Shown: piece by piece, positions 53,931 to 62,278 of the stretch
How the letters are laid out: every line of letters begins with the position of its first letter
Position numbering within the stretch: position 1 is the stretch's first letter
From: CAZUYC01 sp964624475
GTDB taxonomy: Bacteria > Myxococcota_A > UBA9160 > SMWR01
Length of the DNA stretch: 64,000 bases
Reading direction: 5' to 3'
Assembly (NCBI GenBank): GCA_964624475.1
Contig: CAZUYC010000035.1
Location: 1 to 64,000, forward strand
Made by a program: the position numbers and the translations under genes
The notes under the pieces: model-generated
Told to the model about the DNA's origin: nothing
Seen by the model: the letters and a program-made list of their open reading frames with translations, nothing else
Databases searched by the model: none

Positions 53931-55088
53931 TCACCCCTCCCGGAAGGCCTCGATCACGAGGTCGTGGACCACGGGCCGCAGCTCGTATCGGCTGCGCTTG
54001 GTCACGAGATGAATCCGGTTCGTGAGCAGAACGACGACGGCCTCGGTCTCGAGGTCGATCCAGAGCGAGGTCCCGGTGAAGCCGAGGTGTCCGATCGAGC
54101 TCGGGGAGAAATGGCGCCCCGAGGAGGAGGCTCCCGGGGTCGGGGTGTCCCAGCCGAGCGTCCAGCCCGAGCCCGGGGGCAGATCCTGGCGGCGGCTCCA
54201 CTCGCGGACGAGGGCCGCGGGCAGCACCGCGCTCCGCCCGTGCCAGGCGTCGAGCCAGGCCTGCGCGAAGGCCATCACGTCGTCGACCGTGGAGAAGAGC
54301 CCGGCGTGGCCCGCGACGCCTCCCATCGCGAAGGCGTTCGGGTCGTGGACCTCACCCCAGAGCACGCGGCCGCGCCAGGGGCAGCTCTCCGTGGCGGCGA
54401 CCCGGCGGCGCAGGGCGTCCGGCAGGCTCGAGCCAGGGTCCGCGAGCCTCGCGAAGAAGGTGTCGCGCATGCCGAGCGGTTCGAAGATCCGCTCCGCGCA
54501 GAACTCGTCGAGCGGGCGGCGCGTCACGGCCTCGACGAGCGCGCCGAGCACGATGAAGTCGAGATCTCCGTAGACGGCGGCCTCGCCGGGGTCGTGCACC
54601 GGCGCCGCGCGCAGCGTCCGCTCGATCGCGAACTCCCGCGCCGCGGGCGTGCCGATCACGCGCTCGCCCGTCTTGCGCTCCTTCTCGAGCAGCACCTCGT
54701 GATAGGCGCGCCACGGCTTGAGCCCCGCCGAGTGGCTGAGCAGCTGGCGCACCGTGATGCGCTCCTTGCCGCGCTCGCCGAACGCGGGCAGGTACCCGAC
54801 CACCGGATCGTCGAGCGCGATCCGCCCCTCGTGGACGAGCCAGAGCACGGCCGTCGCGGTGGCGAGGGGTTTGGTCAGCGACGCGAGGTCGAAGATCGTG
54901 TCGCGCGCCATCGGGAGGCGCTCGGGGCGGAGCACCGCGTGCCCGTGGCGCGAGGCGAACTCGATCACCTCGCCGTCCCGCGGCATGCGCGCGAGCAGCA
55001 CCGCACCCGGCGTCTCGGCGCGCTCGATCGCCTTCTCGATCGCCCGGTCCACGCGGCCGAGCCTGCGCCGGATCGCGCTGCGCCTCAC
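53931..55088 (-). CDS. class C beta-lactamase-fold serine hydrolase
   Basis: This 385-residue protein starts at GTG 55088, overlapping the ldcA stop (GTGA). The serine hydrolase motifs are SLTK (FDLASLTKPLATATAVLW, about residue 57), a Y-x-D in place of Y-x-N (VYGDLDF), and GHLGFTGTS near the C-terminus for the third box. No signal peptide is visible, so it may act in the cytoplasm. Its position between ldcA and mpl suggests a muropeptide-modifying peptidase rather than an antibiotic-resistance enzyme. Confidence 0.88.
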   Translation of the reverse strand: MRRSAIRRRLGRVDRAIEKAIERAETPGAVLLARMPRDGEVIEFASRHGHAVLRPERLPMARDTIFDLASLTKPLATATAVLWLVHEGRIALDDPVVGYLPAFGERGKERITVRQLLSHSAGLKPWRAYHEVLLEKERKTGERVIGTPAAREFAIERTLRAAPVHDPGEAAVYGDLDFIVLGALVEAVTRRPLDEFCAERIFEPLGMRDTFFARLADPGSSLPDALRRRVAATESCPWRGRVLWGEVHDPNAFAMGGVAGHAGLFSTVDDVMAFAQAWLDAWHGRSAVLPAALVREWSRRQDLPPGSGWTLGWDTPTPGASSSGRHFSPSSIGHLGFTGTSLWIDLETEAVVVLLTNRIHLVTKRSRYELRPVVHDLVIEAFREG

Positions 55089-56023
55089 CGCGCCGCCCGC
55101 ACGCCGTGCTCGAGGATGCGGAGCTCGCCCCGCTCGCCGTCGAGCTCGGCCCGCGCGCCGACCGGCCAGGCCGCGTTCGCGCGCACGTGGCCGAAGGGGA
55201 GCTCCACGACGAGCGGCACGCCGAGCGGACGCACCATCTCCTCGATCACGTCCAGCACCCCGGTCGCGTAGCGCTCGTCGACGCAAGTCGAGACGTCGCC
55301 GACGCCGACTCCGACCACGCCGGCGAGCTTCCCGGCCGCGCGCAGCTGCTGGAGCATCCGGTCGACCCGATAGGGCGCTTCGTTCACCTCCTCGAAGAGC
55401 AGGATCGCGCCGCGAGTCTGCACCTCCCAGGGCGTGGCGAGGCTCGCCGCCACGAGCGTGAGCGAGCCTCCGACGAGGCGCCCGCGCGCCGCGGCGCCCC
55501 CGCGCCCGCGCCCGCGCAGCACGACCGGGAGCGACGCGCGCCCGCCGAGCTGCAGCAGGAGCGCCTCGAGCGCACCCGGATCCGCGTCCGCGCCGCGCTC
55601 CAGCATCGGCCCGTGGAAGCCCACGAGCCCCGCGCGCCGCCGCAGCCAGAGGAGCAGCGCCGTCACGTCGCTGTAGCCCACGATGGGTTTCGCCGCCGCG
55701 CGCAGCGCGCCGGCGTCGAGCAGGTGCAGGATCCGGTCGCAGCCGTATCCGCCGCGCGCGCAGACGATGCCGTCGACCCGCGGGTCCTGGGCGAGATCCA
55801 TGATCTCCTTGGCGCGCCGCGCGTCGTCGCCCGCGAGGTAGCCGCGCCGGGCCACGAGGTCGTCGCGGTGCAGCGTGCGGTAGCCCGCGGCGCGCAGCAC
55901 CTCGCAGCCCTCGGCCACGCGATCCGGGTTCACGGGGCCGCCGGGGGCCGCGACCCCGAGCGTCGCCCCGGGCGCGAGCGCCCTCGGCTTGCTGAGCGCC
56001 GGCGAGCTCCTGGGGCGGGCCAC
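55085..56023 (-). CDS. ldcA: muramoyltetrapeptide (LD-)carboxypeptidase
   Basis: This 312-residue S66 peptidase removes the terminal D-Ala from recycled tetrapeptides in the cytoplasm. Motifs are GATLGVAAPGGPVNPDRV, GIVCARGGYGCDRIL, the nucleophile-containing IVGYSDVTALLLWL, ILLFEEVNEAPYRVDRML (Glu) and VELPFGHVRANAAWPVG (His). GTG 56023 shares its first base with the dnaB stop (TAGTG). Complete and in a coupled chain with the next gene. Confidence 0.92.
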   Translation of the reverse strand: MARPRSSPALSKPRALAPGATLGVAAPGGPVNPDRVAEGCEVLRAAGYRTLHRDDLVARRGYLAGDDARRAKEIMDLAQDPRVDGIVCARGGYGCDRILHLLDAGALRAAAKPIVGYSDVTALLLWLRRRAGLVGFHGPMLERGADADPGALEALLLQLGGRASLPVVLRGRGRGGAAARGRLVGGSLTLVAASLATPWEVQTRGAILLFEEVNEAPYRVDRMLQQLRAAGKLAGVVGVGVGDVSTCVDERYATGVLDVIEEMVRPLGVPLVVELPFGHVRANAAWPVGARAELDGERGELRILEHGVRAAR

Positions 56024-57480
56024 TAGAAGATCTCGTCGTCCGTCTCGGGCAGCGCCCCGGAGGCGGGCGGCGGGGGCAGACCCGGGCCGGCGGAGCCGTC
56101 GGCGAGGTCCTGGAAGCGCGCGTAGCGGTGCTCGAAGTGCAGGCGCACGGTGCCGGTCGGGCCGTTGCGCTGCTTCGCGATGTTGAGCTCCGCGATGCCG
56201 CGGTTCTCCTCGGTCGGATGGTAGACCTCGTCGCGGTAGATGAAGGAGATCACGTCGGCGTCCTGCTCGATGGCGCCCGACTCGCGCAGATCGCCCATGT
56301 TCGGCCGGCGCTTGTCCGGGTCGCGCTGCTCGGGGCCGCGGTTCAGCTGCGAGAGCGCGACCACCGGGATGTCGAGCTCCTTGGCGAGGGCCTTGAGTCC
56401 ATGGCTGATCTCCGCGATCTCGAGGTCCTTGCGCGCGGCGGGCGCGCTCCCGTGCGCGAGCTGCAGGTAGTCGAGCATCACGAGGTCGAGCCCGTGCTCC
56501 GCGTGCAGGCGCCGGCACTTCGCCTTGATCTCGAGGATGCTGATCAGCCCCGAGTCGTCGACCCAGATCCCGGCCTCGGCGAGGGTCCCCGCCACCTGCA
56601 CGAGGCGCTCGTAGTCCGCGCGAGCGCCGAAGCCGCGCCGGAACGAGGAGAGGTCGACGCGCGCCTCGGAGGAGAGGAGCCGGAGCGTGAGGGCGCGCTT
56701 GGTCATCTCCAGCGAGAAGATCGCGACCTTCTTGCGATGGTCCACGGCGGCGTTGCGCGCCATGTTGAGCGCCAGCGCGGTCTTTCCCATGCTCGGTCGC
56801 GCAGCGATGATCACGAGCTCGCCGGGCTGGAGCCCGCCGGTCTTCTCGTCGAAGTCGCGGAACCCCGTCGGCACGCCCGTGAGCTCGCCGCGGCGCTCCA
56901 TCAACGCCTCGACCCAGTCGATGGCGTCGTCCATCTCGTCGTGGAGGCTGCGGAAGCTCTGGCGCGAGCGCGCCTGCCCGATCTCGAAGACCCGCGACTC
57001 GGCGCGGTCGAGGAGCTCCTCCGCGCCCTCGGCCTGCTCGTAGCCCATCTCCGCGATCTCGGTCGCGACCGCGATCAGGTGCCGGCGCACCGCCTTGTCG
57101 CGGACGATGCGCGCGTGCTGGATCACGTTGGCCGCGGTCACCTCGTAGTCCCAGAGCTCGGCGAGGTAGACGGGACCGCCGACGGCGTCGAGGAGCTTGC
57201 GCTCGTTCAGGTGGTTGGCGAGCGTGTGCAGGTCGACGGGCTCGTTGGCGTCCTGGAGCGCGAGCATCGACTGGTAGAGCTGCTGGTGCGCCGGGTGGTA
57301 GAAGTCGTCCGGCACCACCTCCAGGAGCACGCCGTGGACCGCCCGGTTGTCGCGCAAGAGCGCCGAGAGGACGGCCCGCTCGATCTCGAGGTCGTGGGGC
57401 GGCACGCGGCCGGCGAGCTCGGCCGGCGGCTCGGCCGCCCGCCCGCCCCGTCCATTGCGTCCCGCGCTGGTCCGCGCCAC
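56023..57480 (-). CDS. dnaB: replicative DNA helicase
   Basis: This 485-residue hexameric helicase has an N-terminal DnaB domain (PPHDLEIERAVLSALLRDNR, DDFYHPAHQQLYQSM) and a RecA-like C-terminal domain. Walker A is AARPSMGKTALALN, followed by VAIFSLEMTKRAL, LDLVMLDYLQLA, VVALSQLNRGPEQR, DLRESGAIEQDADVISFIYR and ELNIAKQRNGPTGTV. GTG 57480 start. No intein is present at the usual insertion site. Its place after rplI (144 bp gap holding a repeat) is the common rpsF-rpsR-rplI-dnaB order. Confidence 0.96.
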   Translation of the reverse strand: MARTSAGRNGRGGRAAEPPAELAGRVPPHDLEIERAVLSALLRDNRAVHGVLLEVVPDDFYHPAHQQLYQSMLALQDANEPVDLHTLANHLNERKLLDAVGGPVYLAELWDYEVTAANVIQHARIVRDKAVRRHLIAVATEIAEMGYEQAEGAEELLDRAESRVFEIGQARSRQSFRSLHDEMDDAIDWVEALMERRGELTGVPTGFRDFDEKTGGLQPGELVIIAARPSMGKTALALNMARNAAVDHRKKVAIFSLEMTKRALTLRLLSSEARVDLSSFRRGFGARADYERLVQVAGTLAEAGIWVDDSGLISILEIKAKCRRLHAEHGLDLVMLDYLQLAHGSAPAARKDLEIAEISHGLKALAKELDIPVVALSQLNRGPEQRDPDKRRPNMGDLRESGAIEQDADVISFIYRDEVYHPTEENRGIAELNIAKQRNGPTGTVRLHFEHRYARFQDLADGSAGPGLPPPPASGALPETDDEIF

Positions 57481-57521
57481 GGCACCCCCTCCGTCGGCGG
57501 AAGGCGATCGTAGCTCGCTGG

Positions 57522-57615
57522 GCTTCGCTCGCCTACGGCTCGCTGCGCGCAGGCCGACTCAGGAGTCGGCCTCCCGGCTTGATCAACTCCGCTCGCCTAC
57601 GGCTCGCTGCGCGCT
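57522..57615 (+). repeat. dispersed intergenic GC-rich repeat, copy D (double)
   Basis: It holds two units, GCTTCGCTCGCCTACGGCTC (57522) and CTCCGCTCGCCTACGGCTCG (57588), each continuing into GCTGCGCG. Between them is a GGCCGACTC...GAGTCGGCC hairpin (about 57552-57572). The element lies between rplI and dnaB. Same family as 6349-6430, 7733-7771 and 11669-11770. Confidence 0.65.
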
Positions 57616-57623
57616 CTGCTTGC

Positions 57624-58079
57624 CTACTCCTCCGCGGCGACGACGACCTTGACCCGGGCGACGAGGTCGCGCTGCAGCCGGATCTCCACGGCGTGCTCGC
57701 CGAGCTCCTTGATCGGCTCGTCGAGCTGGATCCTGCGCCGGTCCACCGGGACGCCGGCTGCGGCGAGCAGCTCCGCGATCTGCGCCGAGGTGACGGAGCC
57801 GAAGAGCTTGCCCTCCTCGCCCGCGCGGGCGCGCACCGTGAGCGCCACCGCCTGGATCCGGTCGCGCAACGCCTCGTGCTCCTTGCGCTCCTTGGCGACC
57901 TTCGCCGCCACCACCCGCCGCTTGTGCTCGAGCTCGCGGACCTTCCCCTCCGTGGCGAGGATCGCCTTGCCCTGGGGAAGCAGGAAGTTGCGGGCGAAGC
58001 CGGGGCGCACGGTCACGAGGTCGCCGGCCTCGCCGAGGCTCGGCACCGACTCGCGCAGGATCAGCTTGACCCCGTCCAT
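57624..58079 (-). CDS. rplI: 50S ribosomal protein L9
   Basis: This 151-residue protein of normal length has the N-terminal signature MDGVKLILRESVPSLGEAGD followed by RPGFARNFLLPQGKAI. The long central helix (RELEHKRRVVAAKVAKERKE) and the C-terminal rRNA-binding domain (LFGSVTSAQIAELLAAAGVP) follow. It sits 6 bp after rpsR in the S6-S18-L9 operon. Confidence 0.96.
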   Translation of the reverse strand: MDGVKLILRESVPSLGEAGDLVTVRPGFARNFLLPQGKAILATEGKVRELEHKRRVVAAKVAKERKEHEALRDRIQAVALTVRARAGEEGKLFGSVTSAQIAELLAAAGVPVDRRRIQLDEPIKELGEHAVEIRLQRDLVARVKVVVAAEE

Positions 58080-58085
58080 GGCGCG

Positions 58086-58460
58086 TCAGAGCCCCTGGCC
58101 GGTGTACGGCAGGAGCGCCAGCTGCCGCGCGCGCTTGATCGCGATCGCGAGCGGGCGCTGGTGGCGGGCGCAGTTGCCGGAGATGCGCCGCGGGATCATC
58201 TTGCCGGTCTCGGAGACGAAGAGCCGCAGCGTCTTCTGGTCCTTGTACTCGATCGGGAGGGTCGAGTCGGCGCAGAAGCGGCAGACCTTCCGGCGCACGA
58301 AGCCGCGCTTGCGCTGCTGGCGGCGCGCCTTCTTGCGCGCGCGGGCGCGAAGCCGGGCCTTGACGCTCTGCGAGTCCTCGTGGTCGCGGTCCCGATCGCG
58401 GTCTCGATCGTGGCCCCGGTCGTAGCCCGGGGCGTAGCCGGGGCCGCCCGTGGAGCTCAT
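58086..58460 (-). CDS. rpsR: 30S ribosomal protein S18 with Arg/Asp-rich N-terminal extension
   Basis: The conserved S18 part is the last ~75 residues: KVCRFCADSTLPIEYKDQ, RLFVSETGKMIPRRISGNCA and RHQRPLAIAIKRARQLALLP. Three cysteines plus RHQ (CxxC ... CxxH) indicate the zinc-binding form. Before it lie about 50 extra residues with a Gly/Tyr start, an alternating DRDRDRDRD run and a basic helix (ARLRARARKKARRQQRKRG). S18 is usually 75-90 residues; this one is 124. The ATG at 58460 is the first start, 3 bp after rpsF. Confidence 0.94.
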   Translation of the reverse strand: MSSTGGPGYAPGYDRGHDRDRDRDRDHEDSQSVKARLRARARKKARRQQRKRGFVRRKVCRFCADSTLPIEYKDQKTLRLFVSETGKMIPRRISGNCARHQRPLAIAIKRARQLALLPYTGQGL

Positions 58461-58463
58461 GGC

Positions 58464-58949
58464 CTACTCCTCCTCGTCCACATCGACGACGGCGTCCGTG
58501 TCGTCGTCGTCTCGGTCTCGCTCGCGTCCGTCGCCGGGGACCTCCTCGGCGGCGCGCGCCGCCTCCTCCTCGGCCTCGCGCGCGGCCCGCTCGGCGGCCT
58601 TGCGCGCCCGCTCCTCCTCGAGCGCCGCGGCCTCGCTCTTTCGCTTCTCGATGTCCTCGACGTGCGAGGCGACCTGGACGGTGAGGAAGCGCAGCACCGA
58701 GTCGTCGAGGCGCAGCGCCCGCTCGATCTCCGGCACGACCGGGCCGTGGTCGAGGTAGAGGAGCTCGAGGTAATGGCCCTTCTGGAAGCGGCGGATCTCG
58801 TAGGCGAGCCGCTTGCGCCCGAGGTCGTCGCACAGGAGCCGCACGGCGCCGTGGCGGGCGAGGACGCCGTCGAGGCGCGCGCGGATGGCTGCGAGCCCCT
58901 CCTCGGAGATCTCGGGCTGGACGATGAAGGTGGTCTCGAACTCCCGCAC
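58464..58949 (-). CDS. rpsF: 30S ribosomal protein S6 with acidic C-terminal tail
   Basis: This 161-residue protein has the S6 core in residues ~1-100: REFETTFIVQPEISEEGLAA, KRLAYEIRRFQKGHYLELLY and LDDSVLRFLTVQVA. A long charged tail ends DDDDTDAVVDVDEEE. Extended acidic S6 tails occur in this operon in several deltaproteobacteria and in E. coli, where Glu residues are added. It heads the S6-S18-L9 operon; the promoter probably lies in the ~190 bp gap after pdxT. Confidence 0.95.
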   Translation of the reverse strand: MREFETTFIVQPEISEEGLAAIRARLDGVLARHGAVRLLCDDLGRKRLAYEIRRFQKGHYLELLYLDHGPVVPEIERALRLDDSVLRFLTVQVASHVEDIEKRKSEAAALEEERARKAAERAAREAEEEAARAAEEVPGDGRERDRDDDDTDAVVDVDEEE

Positions 58950-59140
58950 GGGTCCTCCTCGTGGTCGGGCGCCCGGGCGCCCGGGCCCCGAGCCTGGGAG
59001 GGCCGCGGGGGGACCTCCGTTGCGGGGACCGAGGGAATGCCCGCCGTCGCAGCGGGCGGCGGAGGGATACCACAGCCTCCGCCTCGGCGAAACGGGGGCC
59101 GATCGGACGCATCCTCTCGCCCTTCCGGAGCGCAGGCTAG

Positions 59141-59704
59141 CTAGACGGCGAGCTCGAGCAGGAGCTCGTGGATCCGCGGGTCTCCCGAGAGCTCGGGGTG
59201 GAAGGTGGTGGCCAGGATCTTCCCCTGGCGCACGAAGACCGGCCAGCCGTCGACGCGCGCCAGCACCTCGACGTCGGGCCCGGGGCGGCGCAGGCGCGGG
59301 GCGCGGATGAAGATGCAGCGAAGATCCTCGAGCTTCGAGTCGGCGAGCGCCGCGAACGAGTCGACCTGCGTCCCGTAGGCGTTGCGCACGGCCACCACGT
59401 CGAGCAGGCCGAGGCTCGGGACGGGGTGGTTCTCGACTTCGCGTGCGAGCAGCACCGCGCCGGCGCAGGTGCCGAGCAGCGGGCGGCCCGAAGCCGCGAA
59501 GGCCTGGAGCGGCGCGTAGAGGCCGAGCCGCTCGAGGCCCTTCGCGATCGTCGTGCTCTCGCCGCCGGGCAGGATCAGCGCCTCGACCCCCGCGAGGTCC
59601 CCGGCGTGGCGCACCGCCAGCGCCTCCGCGCCGACGCGGGCGAGCGCGCGAGCGTGGGCCTCGACGTCGCCCTGGATCGCGAGGATGCCGACCCGCCGCC
59701 CCAT
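59141..59704 (-). CDS. pdxT: pyridoxal 5'-phosphate synthase glutaminase subunit
   Basis: This 187-residue class I-like glutaminase supplies ammonia to PdxS. Motifs are VGILAIQGDVEAHARAL, LILPGGESTTIAKGL, the nucleophile in GTCAGAVLLAREV, AYGTQVDSF, FIRAPRL and TTFHPELSGD with the catalytic His-Glu. All catalytic residues are present. It follows pdxS by 4 bp. Confidence 0.95.
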   Translation of the reverse strand: MGRRVGILAIQGDVEAHARALARVGAEALAVRHAGDLAGVEALILPGGESTTIAKGLERLGLYAPLQAFAASGRPLLGTCAGAVLLAREVENHPVPSLGLLDVVAVRNAYGTQVDSFAALADSKLEDLRCIFIRAPRLRRPGPDVEVLARVDGWPVFVRQGKILATTFHPELSGDPRIHELLLELAV

Positions 59705-59708
59705 GTTG

Positions 59709-60644
59709 CTACCAGCCGCGGTTCGCGAGGCGCTCGTGCTCCGCCAGCCGCTCCATCTCGATCCCCGGCATCGCCCCGGCGAGGCCGCGGCAGGCCTCGA
59801 GCACCTCCTGGGGCTCGTCCCAGTGGGTGGTGGCGCGCACCACCGCCCGGGCCCGCGCCTCCGGGTCCTCGCTCTTGAAGCTCCCCGAGCCCACGAAGAC
59901 GGCCTCGGCGCCGAGCGCCATGCACAGCGCCGCGTCGGCGGGCGTCGCGATCCCGCCCGCGGCGAAGTTCGGCACCGGCAGCCGCCCCGTCTCGGCCACG
60001 CGCCGCACCCACTCGAGCGGCGCGCCGAGCTCCTTCGCCCGCGCCGCGAGCTCCTCGGGGCGGAGGGCGCGGACGGCGCGGATCTCGCCGCAGACCTGGC
60101 GCAGGTGGCGCACGGCCTCGACGATGTTCCCGCTCCCGGCCTCGCCCTTGGTACGGATCATCGCGGCGCCCTCGGCCACGCGGCGCAGCGCCTCGCCGAG
60201 GTCGCGGGCCCCGCAGACGAAGGGCGAGCGGAACTCGTGCTTGGCGACGTGGTGCTCCTCGTCCGCGGGGGTCAGCACCTCGGACTCGTCGATGAAGTCG
60301 ACGCCGAGGGCCTCGAGCACCCGCGCCTCGGCGAAGTGGCCGATGCGCACCTTGGCCATCACCGGGATCGAGACCGTGCGCTGGATGGCCTCGATCACCT
60401 CGATCCCGGCCATGCGCGCGACCCCGCCCTCGCGGCGGATGTCCGCGGGCACGCGCTCGAGCGCCATCACCGCCGCGGCGCCGGCGTCCTCGGCGACCTT
60501 CGCCTGCTCGGGCGTGGTCACGTCCATGATCACGCCGCCCTTCAACATCTCGGCGAGGCCGACCTTGATCTCGAAGGCCTCGGCCCCGGTCCGGCTGCCG
60601 CCGTTGCCCGTTGCGGCCGCTCCCCGACTCTCCCTTCCCGCCAT
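59709..60644 (-). CDS. pdxS: pyridoxal 5'-phosphate synthase subunit
   Basis: This 311-residue synthase makes PLP from ribose 5-phosphate, glyceraldehyde 3-phosphate and ammonia. Conserved blocks are EIKVGLAEMLKGGVIMDVTT, AVMALERVPADIR, the active-site lysine in VMAKVRIGHF, FIDESEVLTPADEEHHV, MIRTKGEAGSGNIVEAVRHL and PVPNFAAGGIATPADAALCM. ATG 60644 follows GGAGGGA; about 20 extra residues precede the family core. It lies 26 bp after the MocR/PdxR-like regulator. Confidence 0.96.
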   Translation of the reverse strand: MAGRESRGAAATGNGGSRTGAEAFEIKVGLAEMLKGGVIMDVTTPEQAKVAEDAGAAAVMALERVPADIRREGGVARMAGIEVIEAIQRTVSIPVMAKVRIGHFAEARVLEALGVDFIDESEVLTPADEEHHVAKHEFRSPFVCGARDLGEALRRVAEGAAMIRTKGEAGSGNIVEAVRHLRQVCGEIRAVRALRPEELAARAKELGAPLEWVRRVAETGRLPVPNFAAGGIATPADAALCMALGAEAVFVGSGSFKSEDPEARARAVVRATTHWDEPQEVLEACRGLAGAMPGIEMERLAEHERLANRGW

Positions 60645-60670
60645 CTCGAGTTCCCTCCGCTTGCTGGGTT

Positions 60671-62158
60671 CTAGACCTGCACGCCGGCCACGGCCCGCGG
60701 GCCGGCGGCCAGGCGCTTTGCTACGAGTCCGCCGAGCGCCGCGACGCCGCGGCGGATCGCCGCCTCGTCGGCCATCGCGAAGGAGAGGCGCAGCCCGCTC
60801 GAGGGGCGCCCATCGCTGTGGAACTGGCTCCCCGGCGCGAAGAGCACCCCCGCCCCGACCGCGTCGGCGAGCAGGTCGCTCGTGTCGATCCCGCCGCCGA
60901 GATCCACCCACAGCTGGGTGCCGCCCTCGGGTCGCGCGAAGACCGCCGCCCCGGGCAGCTCGCGCGCGACCGCCTCGCAGAGCGCATCCCGCCGCGCGCG
61001 CAGCACGCGCCGCAGCTTCGAGAGGTGCCGGTCGTAGGCGCCCGAGGCGACGAACTCGGCCAGGGCCGCCTGGAGCGGCATCGCGTCGGAGAGGTCCGTC
61101 GCGCGCTTGAGCGCGAGGAGCGCGTCGACGAGGCGCCCGCGCGCGGCCACCGCGCCGACGCGCACCCCGGGGAAGAGCGACTTCGAGAACGAATGGAGGT
61201 GGACGACGAGGCCGGCCCTGTCGAGCGCCGCGAGCGGCGGGACGGGCCGGCCCTCGAAGCGCAGGTCCATCTCGTAGCCGTCCTCGATCACGGGCTTGCC
61301 GTGGCGCGCCGCGATCTCGAGCAGCGAGCGGCGGTGGCCGAGTGCGGTCGTGGAGCCGAGCGGGTTGTGGAAGCTCGGGATCGTGTAGAGGACTCGGACC
61401 TCCGGGCGCGCCAGCGTGCGGTCGAGCGCCGCGAGGTCGAGGCCGCCCTCGCGCATGGGGACCGGCGCGGTGTGGAGCCCGAGGCCCGCCACGGTGGCCA
61501 GCACGTTGTTGTAGGTGGGCTCCTCGAGCGCCACGACGTCCTCGGGCCCGGCGAAGAGGCGGACCGCGAGCGAGATGCCCTGGCTCGCGCCGTGGCAGAG
61601 CACGAGCTCTTCGGCGCCGACCTGGACGCCGGCCTCGCGCAGCCGCGCCGCCAGCACCTCCCGCATGCGCGGGTGGCCCTGCGGCTCGCCGTAGAGGAGC
61701 AGGTCGGGCCCCGCGTCCGCGAGGACGCGGTTCAGCACCCGGCGGAAGTCGTCGGCGGGATAGAGGCTCGGGTCGGGGACCAGCGTGTGGAGCGGCACGG
61801 CGCCGTTCGCGCTCCCGAAACGCGGGCGCGCGCGCTCGAGCTCGAGCAGGCGCTCCGCGAGGCGCGAGAGCGCCGGGCCCGCGGCGCCGCGCGCCGCCGC
61901 GCGCCGGCTGGGGGCCGCATCGGCCACGAAGGTTCCGCGGCCGACCGACGACTCGACGACACCCCGCGCGGCGAGCGCCTCGTAGGCGAGCGCCACCGTG
62001 TCGCGGTTCACGCCGAGGCGCCGCGCCAGCTCGCGGATCGGCGGCAGCCGCTCGCCCGGCTGGAGCCGGTCGGCCTGGACCTCACCGCGGATGCGCTCGG
62101 CGATCTGCTGGTAGATCGGCCGCCCATCGGCTGCACTTCGGTCGAGCGAAATCCGCAT
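60671..62158 (-). CDS. pdxR: MocR/PdxR-type GntR-aminotransferase regulator
   Basis: This 495-residue regulator has an N-terminal winged helix (GRPIYQQIAERIRGEVQADR, LGVNRDTVALAYEALAARGV) and a fold-type I aminotransferase domain (LVPDPSLYPADDFRR, GEPQGHPRMREVLAARL, the PLP lysine in HLHSFSKSLFPGVRVG). Such proteins bind PLP and control pdxS/pdxT; adjacency supports the role. ATG 62158 is chosen for the usual N-terminus. It lacks a ribosome binding site; a TTGACG at 62194-62189 with a weak TAGGCT 17 bp on would put the transcript start at the ATG (leaderless), which is speculative. Here regulator and targets lie on the same strand, unlike the common divergent layout. Confidence 0.85.
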   Translation of the reverse strand: MRISLDRSAADGRPIYQQIAERIRGEVQADRLQPGERLPPIRELARRLGVNRDTVALAYEALAARGVVESSVGRGTFVADAAPSRRAAARGAAGPALSRLAERLLELERARPRFGSANGAVPLHTLVPDPSLYPADDFRRVLNRVLADAGPDLLLYGEPQGHPRMREVLAARLREAGVQVGAEELVLCHGASQGISLAVRLFAGPEDVVALEEPTYNNVLATVAGLGLHTAPVPMREGGLDLAALDRTLARPEVRVLYTIPSFHNPLGSTTALGHRRSLLEIAARHGKPVIEDGYEMDLRFEGRPVPPLAALDRAGLVVHLHSFSKSLFPGVRVGAVAARGRLVDALLALKRATDLSDAMPLQAALAEFVASGAYDRHLSKLRRVLRARRDALCEAVARELPGAAVFARPEGGTQLWVDLGGGIDTSDLLADAVGAGVLFAPGSQFHSDGRPSSGLRLSFAMADEAAIRRGVAALGGLVAKRLAAGPRAVAGVQV

Positions 62159-62278
62159 GCGGAGGAGCCTATGCCTCGGACAAGATCCCGTCAATCCGTC
62201 ATTGGACCGCAAAGAATGCGAAAAACCCCCCTGATTCATCCCATTATGACCCGGACAATCGGGCTCCGGGGGCGTCCG

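Noticed and set aside
58960..58990. GGGCGCCCGGGCGCCCGGG palindromes upstream of rpsF as an operator
   Set aside because: It is a simple GC palindrome in a 72% GC genome, with no partner site or known regulator to support a binding role.
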